In this document: in pieces, positions 1 to 8,264 of the stretch
Layout of the letters: the number at the start of each line of letters is the position of its first letter
Numbering within the stretch: position 1 is the stretch's first letter
Assembly (NCBI GenBank): GCA_046292765.1
Contig: JBKBQA010000004.1
Span: 124,001-188,000 of the forward strand
Direction: 5' to 3'
Origin: PGZG01 sp046292765
GTDB lineage: Bacteria > Pseudomonadota > Gammaproteobacteria > Pseudomonadales > Alcanivoracaceae
Length of the DNA: 64,000 nucleotides
Notes under the pieces: model-generated
What the model was told of the DNA's origin: nothing
Database searches by the model: none
What the model saw: the letters and a program-made list of their open reading frames with translations, nothing else
Position numbers and translations under genes: made by a program

Positions 1-228
1 CATGAATACGGCGTCGAATGCGCTTACGATGTCATCAGTGTCGCCACCGCCCGCTGGACCAATGCTGAAAACGAGCGCGAGCTGGAAAAATTCCGCGACA
101 AGGCCTACGAAAATCTGGCCCTCGATGGCGCAGGCTTTCTGACCTATCTCGCGCCCACTCGGGTCAACCTGCAGCTGGCGCAGGAGCGCCATCCGGACAT
201 CCGCTTCCGCGAAACCCGGGAGATCTGA
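1..228 (+). CDS. C-terminal fragment of an unidentified protein
   Basis: The reading frame is open from base 1 to the TGA at 226-228 and gives the last 75 residues of a protein whose start lies before the window. The fragment is charged and mostly helical in character (a run rich in Glu, Arg and Lys near residues 24-35) and ends in RETREI. I do not recognise a domain. It is read on the same strand as the peroxiredoxin gene, with a 129-bp gap, so it may or may not share its transcript. The codon use looks like the neighbouring genes, which supports a real coding region. Confidence 0.6.
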   Translation, partial: HEYGVECAYDVISVATARWTNAENERELEKFRDKAYENLALDGAGFLTYLAPTRVNLQLAQERHPDIRFRETREI

Positions 229-357
229 GCCCGGCCTGACACCCCTCTGTGCTCGCCCGTTTCGGGTTGGCGCACATTGCTATTCGGCGTGAGCCGGTGT
301 ACAAGCGAAATAGCTGCCGTTCGGCACCACAATCGCTGCATACCGGAGGATGGACCC

Positions 358-1014
358 ATGGGCTTGCGCATCAATGACACTGCACCGGATTTCACGGCTT
401 ATTCCACTGCTGGCAAGATCCACTTTCACGACTGGATCGGTGCCAGCTACGCCATCCTGTTTTCCCATCCCAAGGACTTTACCCCGGTATGCACCACCGA
501 GTTCAGTGCGGTGGCACAACTGGCGCCCGAGTTCGCCCGGCGCAACACCAAAGTCATGGGCGTGTCGGTGGATAGTGTTGAGGAGCATGAGAAGTGGAAG
601 CGGGATATCGAGTCCGTGGCCGGGGCGCCTGCGGATTTCCCGATTATCGATGACACCGCACTGACGGTGGCCAAGCTCTATGACATGCTGCCAGCCGATG
701 CCTACTTGCCGGACGGCCGCACTCCTGCTCACACGGCGACGGTGCGAACGGTGTTCATTATCGGCCCTGACAAGAAGGTGCGCCTGACCATGAGCTACCC
801 GATGTCAGTGGGACGCAACTTTGCCGAAATCCTGCGGGCACTGGATGCGGTGCAGGCCACCGACGGCGTGCCGATCGCAACCCCGGCCAACTGGGTGCCG
901 GGGCAGGATGTGATCGTTGCGCTCAGTCTGAGCGATGATCAGGCGCGGGAGCGGTTTGGCCAGATCGACGTGCGTCTGCCCTATCTGCGATACACCCCGG
1001 CGCCGGCAAAGTGA
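358..1014 (+). CDS. 1-Cys peroxiredoxin (Prx6/AhpC-TSA family)
   Basis: A 218-residue thiol peroxidase that reduces H2O2 and organic hydroperoxides in the cytoplasm. The peroxidatic motif DFTPVCTTE places the catalytic Cys at residue 45, with the Thr and Pro of the PxxxTxxC signature. The long C-terminal region, with an RYTPAP ending, is typical of the Prx6 subgroup rather than 2-Cys AhpC. The ATG at 358 follows a GGAGG at 345-349; an upstream in-frame extension lacks homology-like features. A thioredoxin-like gene begins 20 bp downstream and could supply reductant. Family assignment is secure; the physiological substrate is not visible. Confidence 0.93.
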   Translation: MGLRINDTAPDFTAYSTAGKIHFHDWIGASYAILFSHPKDFTPVCTTEFSAVAQLAPEFARRNTKVMGVSVDSVEEHEKWKRDIESVAGAPADFPIIDDTALTVAKLYDMLPADAYLPDGRTPAHTATVRTVFIIGPDKKVRLTMSYPMSVGRNFAEILRALDAVQATDGVPIATPANWVPGQDVIVALSLSDDQARERFGQIDVRLPYLRYTPAPAK

Positions 1015-1033
1015 GTTTTCTGTGCCGGCGGCG

Positions 1034-1372
1034 ATGCGGCGGATGAAAGCGGCCACCACCGGGTTCAATCCCGAGTACGCGGAGGATGCTCCATCCCTGG
1101 AAGAAATCACCGCGCTCGCCGGTGATGCCGTGCTGGAGTTCGGTGCGCCCTGGTGTGGTCACTGTATCGCCGCGCGGGAGCCAGTGGCGGCGTTGCTGCA
1201 AAGCCATCCCGACTGGCGGCATATCAAGATTTACGATGGCAAGGGCAAGCCACTCGGGCGGGCGTTTGGGGTCAAACTCTGGCCCACCGTGATTCTGCTT
1301 CGTGATGGCAGGGAGGTGGCCCGGGTGGCGCGTCCATTACGAGCCGATGATTTTGGCAACTGGGGCGGTTGA
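1034..1372 (+). CDS. Thioredoxin-like protein with WCGHC motif
   Basis: A 112-residue thioredoxin-fold protein. The active site reads APWCGHC with Cys41 and Cys44 (counted from the ATG at 1034), and the cis-proline follows in LWPT. WCGHC is the protein-disulphide-isomerase-type variant of the usual WCGPC, which normally gives a more oxidising redox potential. Two in-frame ATGs, at 1034 and 1043, are both possible and neither has a strong ribosome site. It lies between a peroxiredoxin and an alkylation-repair-type gene, so a role in thiol redox repair is a reasonable inference. It has no signal peptide, so it is probably cytoplasmic. Confidence 0.85.
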   Translation: MRRMKAATTGFNPEYAEDAPSLEEITALAGDAVLEFGAPWCGHCIAAREPVAALLQSHPDWRHIKIYDGKGKPLGRAFGVKLWPTVILLRDGREVARVARPLRADDFGNWGG

Positions 1373-1470
1373 TTGCTGTCGAACGGCTTCCCGTTGGCAG
1401 GCTGAATTCGGGTCGCGGACGGGCGCTAACGGCGGCACAATCAGGTTTCCGTTTCTGCCAGTCTGATTCG

Positions 1471-2310
1471 ATGTCGGATTATCAACGCATTGCCAGCGCG
1501 ATTGAGTATCTGGTCGCCAATAGCCAGCGGCAGCCCGCTGTAGAGGAAGTCGCCGCGCATGTCGGGCTGAGTGCCAGTCATTTCCAGCGCCTGTTCCGTC
1601 GCTGGGCGGGTTTGCCGCCCAAGCGATTTCTTCAGGTACTCACCATGGAACAGGCCAGAGCACGATTGTCGCAGTCGCAGCCGGTGTTGGCGGTCAGCGA
1701 GTGGGTGGGGCTGAGCAGCGCATCGCGCCTGTATGACCACTGTGTCCAGCTTGAGGCGATGACGCCGGGTGAGGTCGGTCGTGGTGGTGCCGGCCTGACC
1801 ATTGACTATGGTGTGCACGACAGCCCCTACGGCCCGCTGCTGGTGGCGATGACCAAACGCGGGATCTGTCGACTTGAGTTCGTTGAGGCAGAGGCAGATG
1901 CGGCGGCCTGGCTTGCGGCCCTCTGGCCTCAGGCAACACTGACCTTAAATCCGAAGCGCACAAGCGACCTGATGGCGCAGGTGTTTTCCGCTGATCCGCT
2001 TACTGAGCCTCTGTCTCTGCACGTTGCCGGCACCAACTTTCAGGTTAGTGTCTGGCGTGCACTGTTGCGAGTGCCGGCCGGCCGGCTGACCAGCTACGGT
2101 CGTTTGGCCAACGCTGTTGGACGACCCGGGGCGGCACGGGCCATTGGTCAGGCGGTGGGCAGCAACCCGGTGGCGCTGGCTATTCCCTGTCATCGGGTAA
2201 TCCGGGAAAGTGGCGCTCTGGGAGGCTACCGTTGGGGCGAGTTGCGCAAGCGGGCTATGCTGTGGCATGAGCAGATGCTCGCGGCGCCGACGGATGAGAG
2301 CGAGGAATGA
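1471..2310 (+). CDS. AraC-type HTH / methylated-DNA-protein-cysteine methyltransferase fusion (Ada-like, no AdaA domain)
   Basis: A 279-residue protein with an AraC-type DNA-binding domain (about residues 5-105) fused to an O6-methylguanine-DNA methyltransferase domain (about 115-270). The acceptor cysteine lies in IPCHRV at Cys240, followed by the GALGGYRWG substrate loop. E. coli Ada has an additional N-terminal zinc/methylphosphotriester domain; it is absent here. The protein can therefore repair O6-methylguanine in a suicide reaction, but probably cannot sense phosphotriesters as Ada does. The ATG at 1471 starts directly at the HTH domain; the open frame extends further upstream without conserved sequence. 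Its stop overlaps the next start as ATGA. Confidence 0.9.
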   Translation: MSDYQRIASAIEYLVANSQRQPAVEEVAAHVGLSASHFQRLFRRWAGLPPKRFLQVLTMEQARARLSQSQPVLAVSEWVGLSSASRLYDHCVQLEAMTPGEVGRGGAGLTIDYGVHDSPYGPLLVAMTKRGICRLEFVEAEADAAAWLAALWPQATLTLNPKRTSDLMAQVFSADPLTEPLSLHVAGTNFQVSVWRALLRVPAGRLTSYGRLANAVGRPGAARAIGQAVGSNPVALAIPCHRVIRESGALGGYRWGELRKRAMLWHEQMLAAPTDESEE

Positions 2311-3983
2311 ACAATCGGGGGGCTTGTTGCCGGGCGCTGGCACTGCTGTTGTTGCTTGCAACCATGACCTCGCGGGCGCAGACCTGTGAGACTTTCTTTA
2401 GCGCGGACGATCCGGCCCTGTACCGCTTTGTTCAGACCCGCGCGGCTATCGAGTTCGACCGCTACGCCGGGCTGCAGATCGGTGAAGTCACGGTAGTGGT
2501 GTTGCCGGTGTTCAATCCCGATGACCCGAAGGAGAGCAACTGGCTCTATCGCACTGCCAATTTTCTCCATATCGATACTCGTCGTGGCACGGTACGACGG
2601 CAACTGACCATTCACGACGGCGACACCCTTGACCCGTTCCAGATTGAGGAAAGCGAGCGGCTGTTGCGTCAGAAAAACTACTTCGCCGATGCCATGATCG
2701 TGCCAGAGCAGGTCTGCGAAGACCGGATTGATCTGCTGGTGGTGGTGCGCGATGTCTGGACCCTGACACCGATTGCTGCGGTGACCCGCGAAGGCGGAGA
2801 GAATACCTCCGATATCGGCTTCAATTACGACAATGTACTCGGCACTGGCCATCAGTTGTCGGTGGCCTGGTCGAGTGATCCTGAGCGTGACAGTGTTGCC
2901 GTGGCGTGGCAGGCCACAGATCTGTTCGGTGATCATGTGACCCTGCGCGCCGCTTACATCGACAGTAGTGATGGCGATGTGCGTCTGGTCAATCTGGTGC
3001 GCCCCTTCTACGAGCTAGACAGTCGCTGGACCGCCGGGGCAACCTGGTGGCGTGAGGATCGCCTCGAAGAAATCAGGCTGCGCGATGTGCTGCTGAATCG
3101 CTATGGCCATGAGATTGATTTCGATCAGGCCTTTGCGGGCTGGTCAGCCGGGGTGCGGGATGGCCGGGTATGGCGCTGGCGCGTCGGTGTCACCGATCAG
3201 TCGGATCGTTTTTACGCCACCGACCTCGGCTCGGTGGCACCAGAGGATCAGCGGCTGCTCTACCCCTGGCTTGGCTGGGAGTCGCTCAGTGATCAGTTCT
3301 GGCGGGCCAGCAATATTTCCTTCAGCCACCGTCAGGAAGATATTCCACTCGGCCTGCGCCTTGCCATGACGGCCGGTGTGGCGGACACCCGCTTCAACAG
3401 TACCGAGGATGCAGTGCTCTACAGTGTGCAGGTGAGTTTCAGTCGTCGCGGCGGTGATCATCATCTGCTTCAGTTGGGCACCTCCTCCAGTGGCCGCTGG
3501 CGCCAGCACGATGAGCAACTGGTCAGTACCTTTGTGGCCGCCGAAGCAAGGCATTTTTACTTCATCAGTCGTCGTGATCGCTGGTTCAGTCAGTTGCGTG
3601 TCGAGGGCGCCACCGGCATCCGCGAGGATGAGCAGTTCACCAGCGGTGGCAGTGACGCGCTGCGTGGCTATCCGCTGTACATGCAGCGCGGCGATCGTCG
3701 CTGGCTGGGCAGCATTGAGCGCCGTCATTTCACCGACTGGCACCCGTTTCGTCTGCTGCGTATCGGTGGTGCCGTTTATGTCGATGCCGGGCGCACCTGG
3801 GACAGTGGCGACGCCATCGTCCAGAGCGGGGCGACGCTGGCGAACATTGGCGCCGGGTTACGAATCAGCTCCTCCAAGTTCCGTGTCGACCGGGTGCTGC
3901 ATCTGGACTACGCGGTGCCACTGCTGGAGCGAGAGGATATCGACGGCTATCAGATCATTCTCTCAGGCAAGGTTGAGTTCTGA
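2307..3983 (+). CDS. Omp85/BamA-TamA superfamily outer-membrane beta-barrel protein
   Basis: A 558-residue protein with a cleavable signal peptide (hydrophobic residues about 8-24, ending SRAQ). A POTRA-like periplasmic segment follows (about 35-150) and then a long alternating-hydrophobic barrel. The barrel carries GGSDALRGYP, the L-R-G-Y loop-6 motif of the Omp85 superfamily, then GGAVYVDAGRTW, and ends in a terminal Phe, the usual C-terminal signature for Bam-dependent insertion. It is shorter than BamA (about 800 residues) and TamA (about 580), with one clear POTRA-like unit, so it belongs to a minor branch. Its start overlaps the upstream stop, suggesting translational coupling with the Ada-like gene. 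Function in protein or lipid export is inferred. Confidence 0.8.
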   Translation: MNNRGACCRALALLLLLATMTSRAQTCETFFSADDPALYRFVQTRAAIEFDRYAGLQIGEVTVVVLPVFNPDDPKESNWLYRTANFLHIDTRRGTVRRQLTIHDGDTLDPFQIEESERLLRQKNYFADAMIVPEQVCEDRIDLLVVVRDVWTLTPIAAVTREGGENTSDIGFNYDNVLGTGHQLSVAWSSDPERDSVAVAWQATDLFGDHVTLRAAYIDSSDGDVRLVNLVRPFYELDSRWTAGATWWREDRLEEIRLRDVLLNRYGHEIDFDQAFAGWSAGVRDGRVWRWRVGVTDQSDRFYATDLGSVAPEDQRLLYPWLGWESLSDQFWRASNISFSHRQEDIPLGLRLAMTAGVADTRFNSTEDAVLYSVQVSFSRRGGDHHLLQLGTSSSGRWRQHDEQLVSTFVAAEARHFYFISRRDRWFSQLRVEGATGIREDEQFTSGGSDALRGYPLYMQRGDRRWLGSIERRHFTDWHPFRLLRIGGAVYVDAGRTWDSGDAIVQSGATLANIGAGLRISSSKFRVDRVLHLDYAVPLLEREDIDGYQIILSGKVEF

Positions 3984-4067
3984 CGCGACCGGTTGCGCCA
4001 TGATCCTCATCAATGCAGCAGCCCGGACAGGCTGCTAAGCTGGCTCCTCGTTCTTCGAGGAGGTGTC

Positions 4068-6797
4068 ATGGCCAGCTCGCAACTTCCCATCCCCGATCAC
4101 ACCGATATTCACTGGCACAATCAGACCGTGGCAGAGTCGCTTGCGGCCTGGCAGGCCAGCGAACAGGGCTTGGATGAGCCGCAGCAGGCCGAGCGTCTTG
4201 AGAAGTATGGTCCCAATCGACTGCCCGAAGGCCGGAGTCGCTCGATAGCTGAGCGCCTGTTTGCCCAGATCAACAACCTGCTGATCTACATCCTGCTCGC
4301 TGCAGCAGCTATTACCGCGCTGATGGGCCACTGGATCGATACCAGCGTGATTCTGGCGGTGGTGGTGGTGCAAACCGTGATCGGTTTTGTTCAGGAAGGG
4401 AAAGCAGAGCAGGCCCTGGCGGCCATTCGGCATATGCTGGCGCCGAAAGCAACGGTGATGCGTCAGGGCCGCCGGCAGACGGTGGCGGGGGAGTCGCTGG
4501 TCCCCGGTGACATCGTATTGCTGGAGGCCGGAGATCGGGTGCCGGCGGATTTGCGTCTGCTGGAAAGTCGTTCGCTGGCGGTGGACGAGTCGGTGCTGAC
4601 CGGTGAATCCGTGGCCGTCGAGAAGCGCATTGAGCCCCTCAGCGGCACGCCGCCGCTTGGCGACCGCCGCAACATGGCCTACTCCGGTACGCTGGTGACC
4701 TATGGCACTGGGCGCGGGCTGGTGGTGGCGACGGCAACGCATACCGAGATCGGTCGCATCTCCGGGATGTTGGCCGGTATTGAACAGCTGACCACGCCAC
4801 TACTGCGGCAGATGGATGTGTTTGCCCGCTATCTGTCGTTTGCGATCATCGCGGCCGGCGCCCTGATCCTGGCGGGTGGCTACTGGCTGCGTGATTATCC
4901 TTTCAACGAGCTTTTCATCGCCGTGGTGGGCCTGACGGTGGCGGCCATTCCGGAAGGACTGCCGGCAATTCTCACCATCACGCTGGCCATTGGTGTGCAG
5001 GGCATGGCCCGACGCAAGGCGGTGGTGCGGCGCATGCCGGCGATCGAAACACTGGGCTCGGTATCCGTGATCTGCTCAGATAAGACCGGCACCCTTACCC
5101 GTAATGAAATGATGGTGGCTGCGGTGGTCGTGGATAACCGGCGCTATCACGTTCAGGGCGAGGGCTATGCTCCCGATGGCGCGGTCTGTCTGGATGGGCA
5201 ACCCGTACATCAGGATCCGCTGCTGCAGCAACTGGCCCGGGCGGCGCTGCTTTGTAATGACGCCAGCTTGCAGGAGCGCGCTGGCGTCTGGCAGGTAGAA
5301 GGTGATCCGATGGAAGGGGCGCTGGTGACCTTTGCCGTCAAGGCCGGACTCGATGCCCAGGGCGACCGTCGTGATTGGCAGCGGGTCGATGTCATTCCCT
5401 TCGACGCGCGTCACCGATTCATGGCGACGCTCAATCATGATCACCATGGCCATCAGCTGGTGTTGGTCAAGGGCGCACCCGAGCGGCTGCTGGACATGTG
5501 TTCCGATGTCCATTCCGCCGACGGCAATGTACCGATTGATCGTGCGCAGTGGCAGCAACATGTCGATGCGTTAGCTGCCGACGGTATGCGTGTGCTGGCC
5601 TTCGCCAGTCGCCCCGCCAGTCGTGGTGATGTGGAGCTGGACTTTGAGGATGTGGAGCAGGGGCTGACCCTGATTGGCGTCACCGGCATGATCGATCCGC
5701 CGCGGGAGGAAGCGATTGCCGCCGTAGCGGAGTGTCATCGTGCCGGCATCGCCGTCAAGATGATTACCGGCGATCATGCGCTCACTGCCAGCGCCATCGC
5801 CCGACAGCTTGGTTTGAACAATAGCGAGCGGGTGGTGACGGGAGCCGAGCTGGACAGTGTCAGTAATGCCGATCTGACCGGTTTGGTTCACGAGGTCGAT
5901 GTGTTTGCCCGCACCAGCCCGGAACACAAGTTACGTCTGGTAGAAGCGTTGCAGGCTGATGGTCAGGTAGTGGCCATGACCGGCGATGGGGTGAATGACG
6001 CACCCGCCCTGAAACGTGCTGATGTCGGTATCGCCATGGGACAGAAGGGCTCAGAGGCTGCCCGGGAAGCAGCGGAAATCGTGCTGCTGGACGACAACTT
6101 CGCCACCATTGCGGCGGCGGTGACGGCTGGCCGAACTGTCTATGACAACCTGAAGAAATCCATCGTTTTTTTCCTGCCCATCAACGGCGGTGAGTCCGGT
6201 AGCCTGATCGTTGCCTTGCTGGCGGGCTTGACCCTGCCGATTACAGCCGTACAAATTCTGTGGGTCAACATGGTCAGTTCGGTGGCGCTGGCCATGAGCC
6301 TCGCCTTTGAACCGGCGGAACCCGGAGTTATGAAGCGACCGCCCCGCCCTTCGGGCGAGCGGTTACTGAATGCCTTTCTGGTCTGGCGCATTCTGTTTGT
6401 CTCGGCACTCTTTCTTGGCGGTATATTTCTCATGTATGGCTGGGCCATCGCCCGCGGCGAATCTGTCGAGATGGCGCGCACGCTGGCGGTGAATACGCTG
6501 GTGGTGATGGAGGTTTTTTATCTGTTCGCGGTGCGTTACCTTGATAGTGCATCCATTACCTTGCGCGGTGTGCTGGGTACCCCGGCGGTGCTGATCTCGG
6601 TGGCGCTGGTGGTGGTATTGCAGATGCTGTTTACCTATGCGCCCTTTATGCACCGCTTCTTCGATTCCCGCCCGGTGGGCTTGGAGGAAGGGGCAGTGGT
6701 CATCGGTGTCGGGGTGTTGGTGCTGCTGATACTGGAACTGGAGAAACGGTTACGACAAGCGTGGTTCGCCGCGCGTCGTCGAAGTGTTGCTTTCTGA
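4068..6797 (+). CDS. P2-type cation-transporting ATPase
   Basis: A 909-residue P-type ATPase that couples ATP hydrolysis to cation movement across the inner membrane. Domains in order: N-terminal cytoplasmic segment, M1-M2, actuator domain with TGES (178-181), M3-M4 with PEGL (295-298), phosphorylation site DKTGT (Asp338), nucleotide domain with KGAPE, hinge TGDGVND, then M5-M10. M5 keeps the Asn and Glu of SERCA-like pumps (INGGE). M6 reads WVNMVSS, where Ca2+ and Na+/K+ pumps have an Asp, so the ion is uncertain. The ATG at 4068 follows GAGGAGG; an in-frame extension to 3993 is unlikely. It precedes a beta-CASP nuclease by 30 bp. Confidence 0.92.
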   Translation: MASSQLPIPDHTDIHWHNQTVAESLAAWQASEQGLDEPQQAERLEKYGPNRLPEGRSRSIAERLFAQINNLLIYILLAAAAITALMGHWIDTSVILAVVVVQTVIGFVQEGKAEQALAAIRHMLAPKATVMRQGRRQTVAGESLVPGDIVLLEAGDRVPADLRLLESRSLAVDESVLTGESVAVEKRIEPLSGTPPLGDRRNMAYSGTLVTYGTGRGLVVATATHTEIGRISGMLAGIEQLTTPLLRQMDVFARYLSFAIIAAGALILAGGYWLRDYPFNELFIAVVGLTVAAIPEGLPAILTITLAIGVQGMARRKAVVRRMPAIETLGSVSVICSDKTGTLTRNEMMVAAVVVDNRRYHVQGEGYAPDGAVCLDGQPVHQDPLLQQLARAALLCNDASLQERAGVWQVEGDPMEGALVTFAVKAGLDAQGDRRDWQRVDVIPFDARHRFMATLNHDHHGHQLVLVKGAPERLLDMCSDVHSADGNVPIDRAQWQQHVDALAADGMRVLAFASRPASRGDVELDFEDVEQGLTLIGVTGMIDPPREEAIAAVAECHRAGIAVKMITGDHALTASAIARQLGLNNSERVVTGAELDSVSNADLTGLVHEVDVFARTSPEHKLRLVEALQADGQVVAMTGDGVNDAPALKRADVGIAMGQKGSEAAREAAEIVLLDDNFATIAAAVTAGRTVYDNLKKSIVFFLPINGGESGSLIVALLAGLTLPITAVQILWVNMVSSVALAMSLAFEPAEPGVMKRPPRPSGERLLNAFLVWRILFVSALFLGGIFLMYGWAIARGESVEMARTLAVNTLVVMEVFYLFAVRYLDSASITLRGVLGTPAVLISVALVVVLQMLFTYAPFMHRFFDSRPVGLEEGAVVIGVGVLVLLILELEKRLRQAWFAARRRSVAF

Positions 6798-6827
6798 CAG
6801 AATGAATGACAACAAACGGAGAGCCGG

Positions 6828-8225
6828 ATGCCTGTAATTACCTCCCATGGAGCTGCCCAGGAAGTCACGGGTTCATGCCATCTGCTGGAGCTTAATGGCC
6901 GCCACTATCTACTCGATTGCGGCATGCATCAGGGCGGGGATACCGTCACTCGACTGCGCAAGGAACAGTTCAGCTTTGATCCACACCGTATTGATGTCGT
7001 CATTCTGTCGCACGCGCATCTCGACCACTCGGGGTTGCTGCCCAAGCTGGTGCGACGAGGTTTCAAAGGACCGATTTATTGCACTGGCCCAACCCGCAAT
7101 CTGCTTGCCATTATGCTTGAGGATGCGGCTAACATTTATTTTCGCGATCTTGAGCAAGTCAATTTGCGACATCGTCGTGCTGGCCGGAACTTGCTGCCGC
7201 AGATGTATGAGATGAAGGATGTGCTGCAGGTATTGAAGCAATGTGTGCCGATGGAGTATCACGCCGATATCCGCATTGCCGAAGACCTGACGCTGCATTT
7301 TCATGATGCTGGCCATATTCTTGGCTCGGCACTGGTGGAGTTACGCTGCCAGGAGTCAGGCCGGGTCACCACGCTGGTCTTCTCCGGCGACATCGGCAAT
7401 GCCGAAAGTGCGCTGGTGCGTGAGCCGGAGGTGCCGCCCCGTGCGGATCTGGTGTTGATGGAATCCACCTACGGCAACCGCGATCACCGTCCCATGGCGG
7501 AAACGCTGGAAGAACTGGAGCAGGTGTTGCAGGAGGCGCAGCGCGATCAGGGCGTGGTGCTGATGCCGGCATTTGCGGTGGGTCGTACTCAGGAGTTGCT
7601 GTTCCATCTCGGCTGCTTCTACCAGCTCGGTAAACTGAACGGCTGGCACGTCTATCTGGACAGCCCGATGGCAATCGAAGTCACCCAACTGTACAGCCAA
7701 TGGCTGGATCAGATTGATGAGGATGATCAGCGGGCCATGAAACATTTCCACGCGAAATCTCTGGAGGAGTTTCTGCCAGTGCTGACCCTGACGCCGACGG
7801 TGGAGGACTCCATCCTTCTTAACAAGGTCGAGAAGGGAGCGATCATCATTGCCGGCAGTGGCATGTGCAATGGCGGCCGTATCCGCCATCACCTCAAGCA
7901 TCGCCTCTGGCGGGATAACACTCACATCGTCTTTGCCGGCTTCCAGGCGCGGGGAACGATGGGACGACAGCTGGTGGACGGCGCGCCCTGGGTGCGGATG
8001 TTCGGCCAGCGCTATGCGGTCAATGCCCGTATTCATACCCTCGGTGGTTTCTCTGCCCATGCCGGGCGCAATGATTTGCTGAAGTGGGCGCGCAACATTG
8101 GTGGCAAGCCAGCATTCCGGCTGGTGCACGGTGAGAGCGAGGCACTCAAGGCGCTCGCCCATGCGCTGGCGGACGACGGGCATGAGGTCACCATCGCTGA
8201 ACCCGGGTCGCCGTTTGCGTTCTGA
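6828..8225 (+). CDS. Metallo-beta-lactamase/beta-CASP RNA-processing-type exonuclease
   Basis: A 465-residue protein of the CPSF73/YSH1-like MBL family. The N-terminal half carries the zinc motif SHAHLDHSG (His62, His64, Asp66, His67) and the later histidine in DAGHILGS. A beta-CASP insertion and a C-terminal RMM segment follow, with GFSAHAGRNDLL supplying a further metal histidine. Relatives are zinc-dependent RNA nucleases acting in the cytoplasm; the target here is unknown. The ATG at 6828 has a GGAG eight bases upstream. The gene sits between a P-type ATPase and a Na/Pi cotransporter on the same strand with short gaps, so co-transcription is likely. Confidence 0.9.
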   Translation: MPVITSHGAAQEVTGSCHLLELNGRHYLLDCGMHQGGDTVTRLRKEQFSFDPHRIDVVILSHAHLDHSGLLPKLVRRGFKGPIYCTGPTRNLLAIMLEDAANIYFRDLEQVNLRHRRAGRNLLPQMYEMKDVLQVLKQCVPMEYHADIRIAEDLTLHFHDAGHILGSALVELRCQESGRVTTLVFSGDIGNAESALVREPEVPPRADLVLMESTYGNRDHRPMAETLEELEQVLQEAQRDQGVVLMPAFAVGRTQELLFHLGCFYQLGKLNGWHVYLDSPMAIEVTQLYSQWLDQIDEDDQRAMKHFHAKSLEEFLPVLTLTPTVEDSILLNKVEKGAIIIAGSGMCNGGRIRHHLKHRLWRDNTHIVFAGFQARGTMGRQLVDGAPWVRMFGQRYAVNARIHTLGGFSAHAGRNDLLKWARNIGGKPAFRLVHGESEALKALAHALADDGHEVTIAEPGSPFAF

Positions 8226-8264
8226 CATGCCATCATCAGAGTGAGCTAAAGGAGGCGTCTGGAA

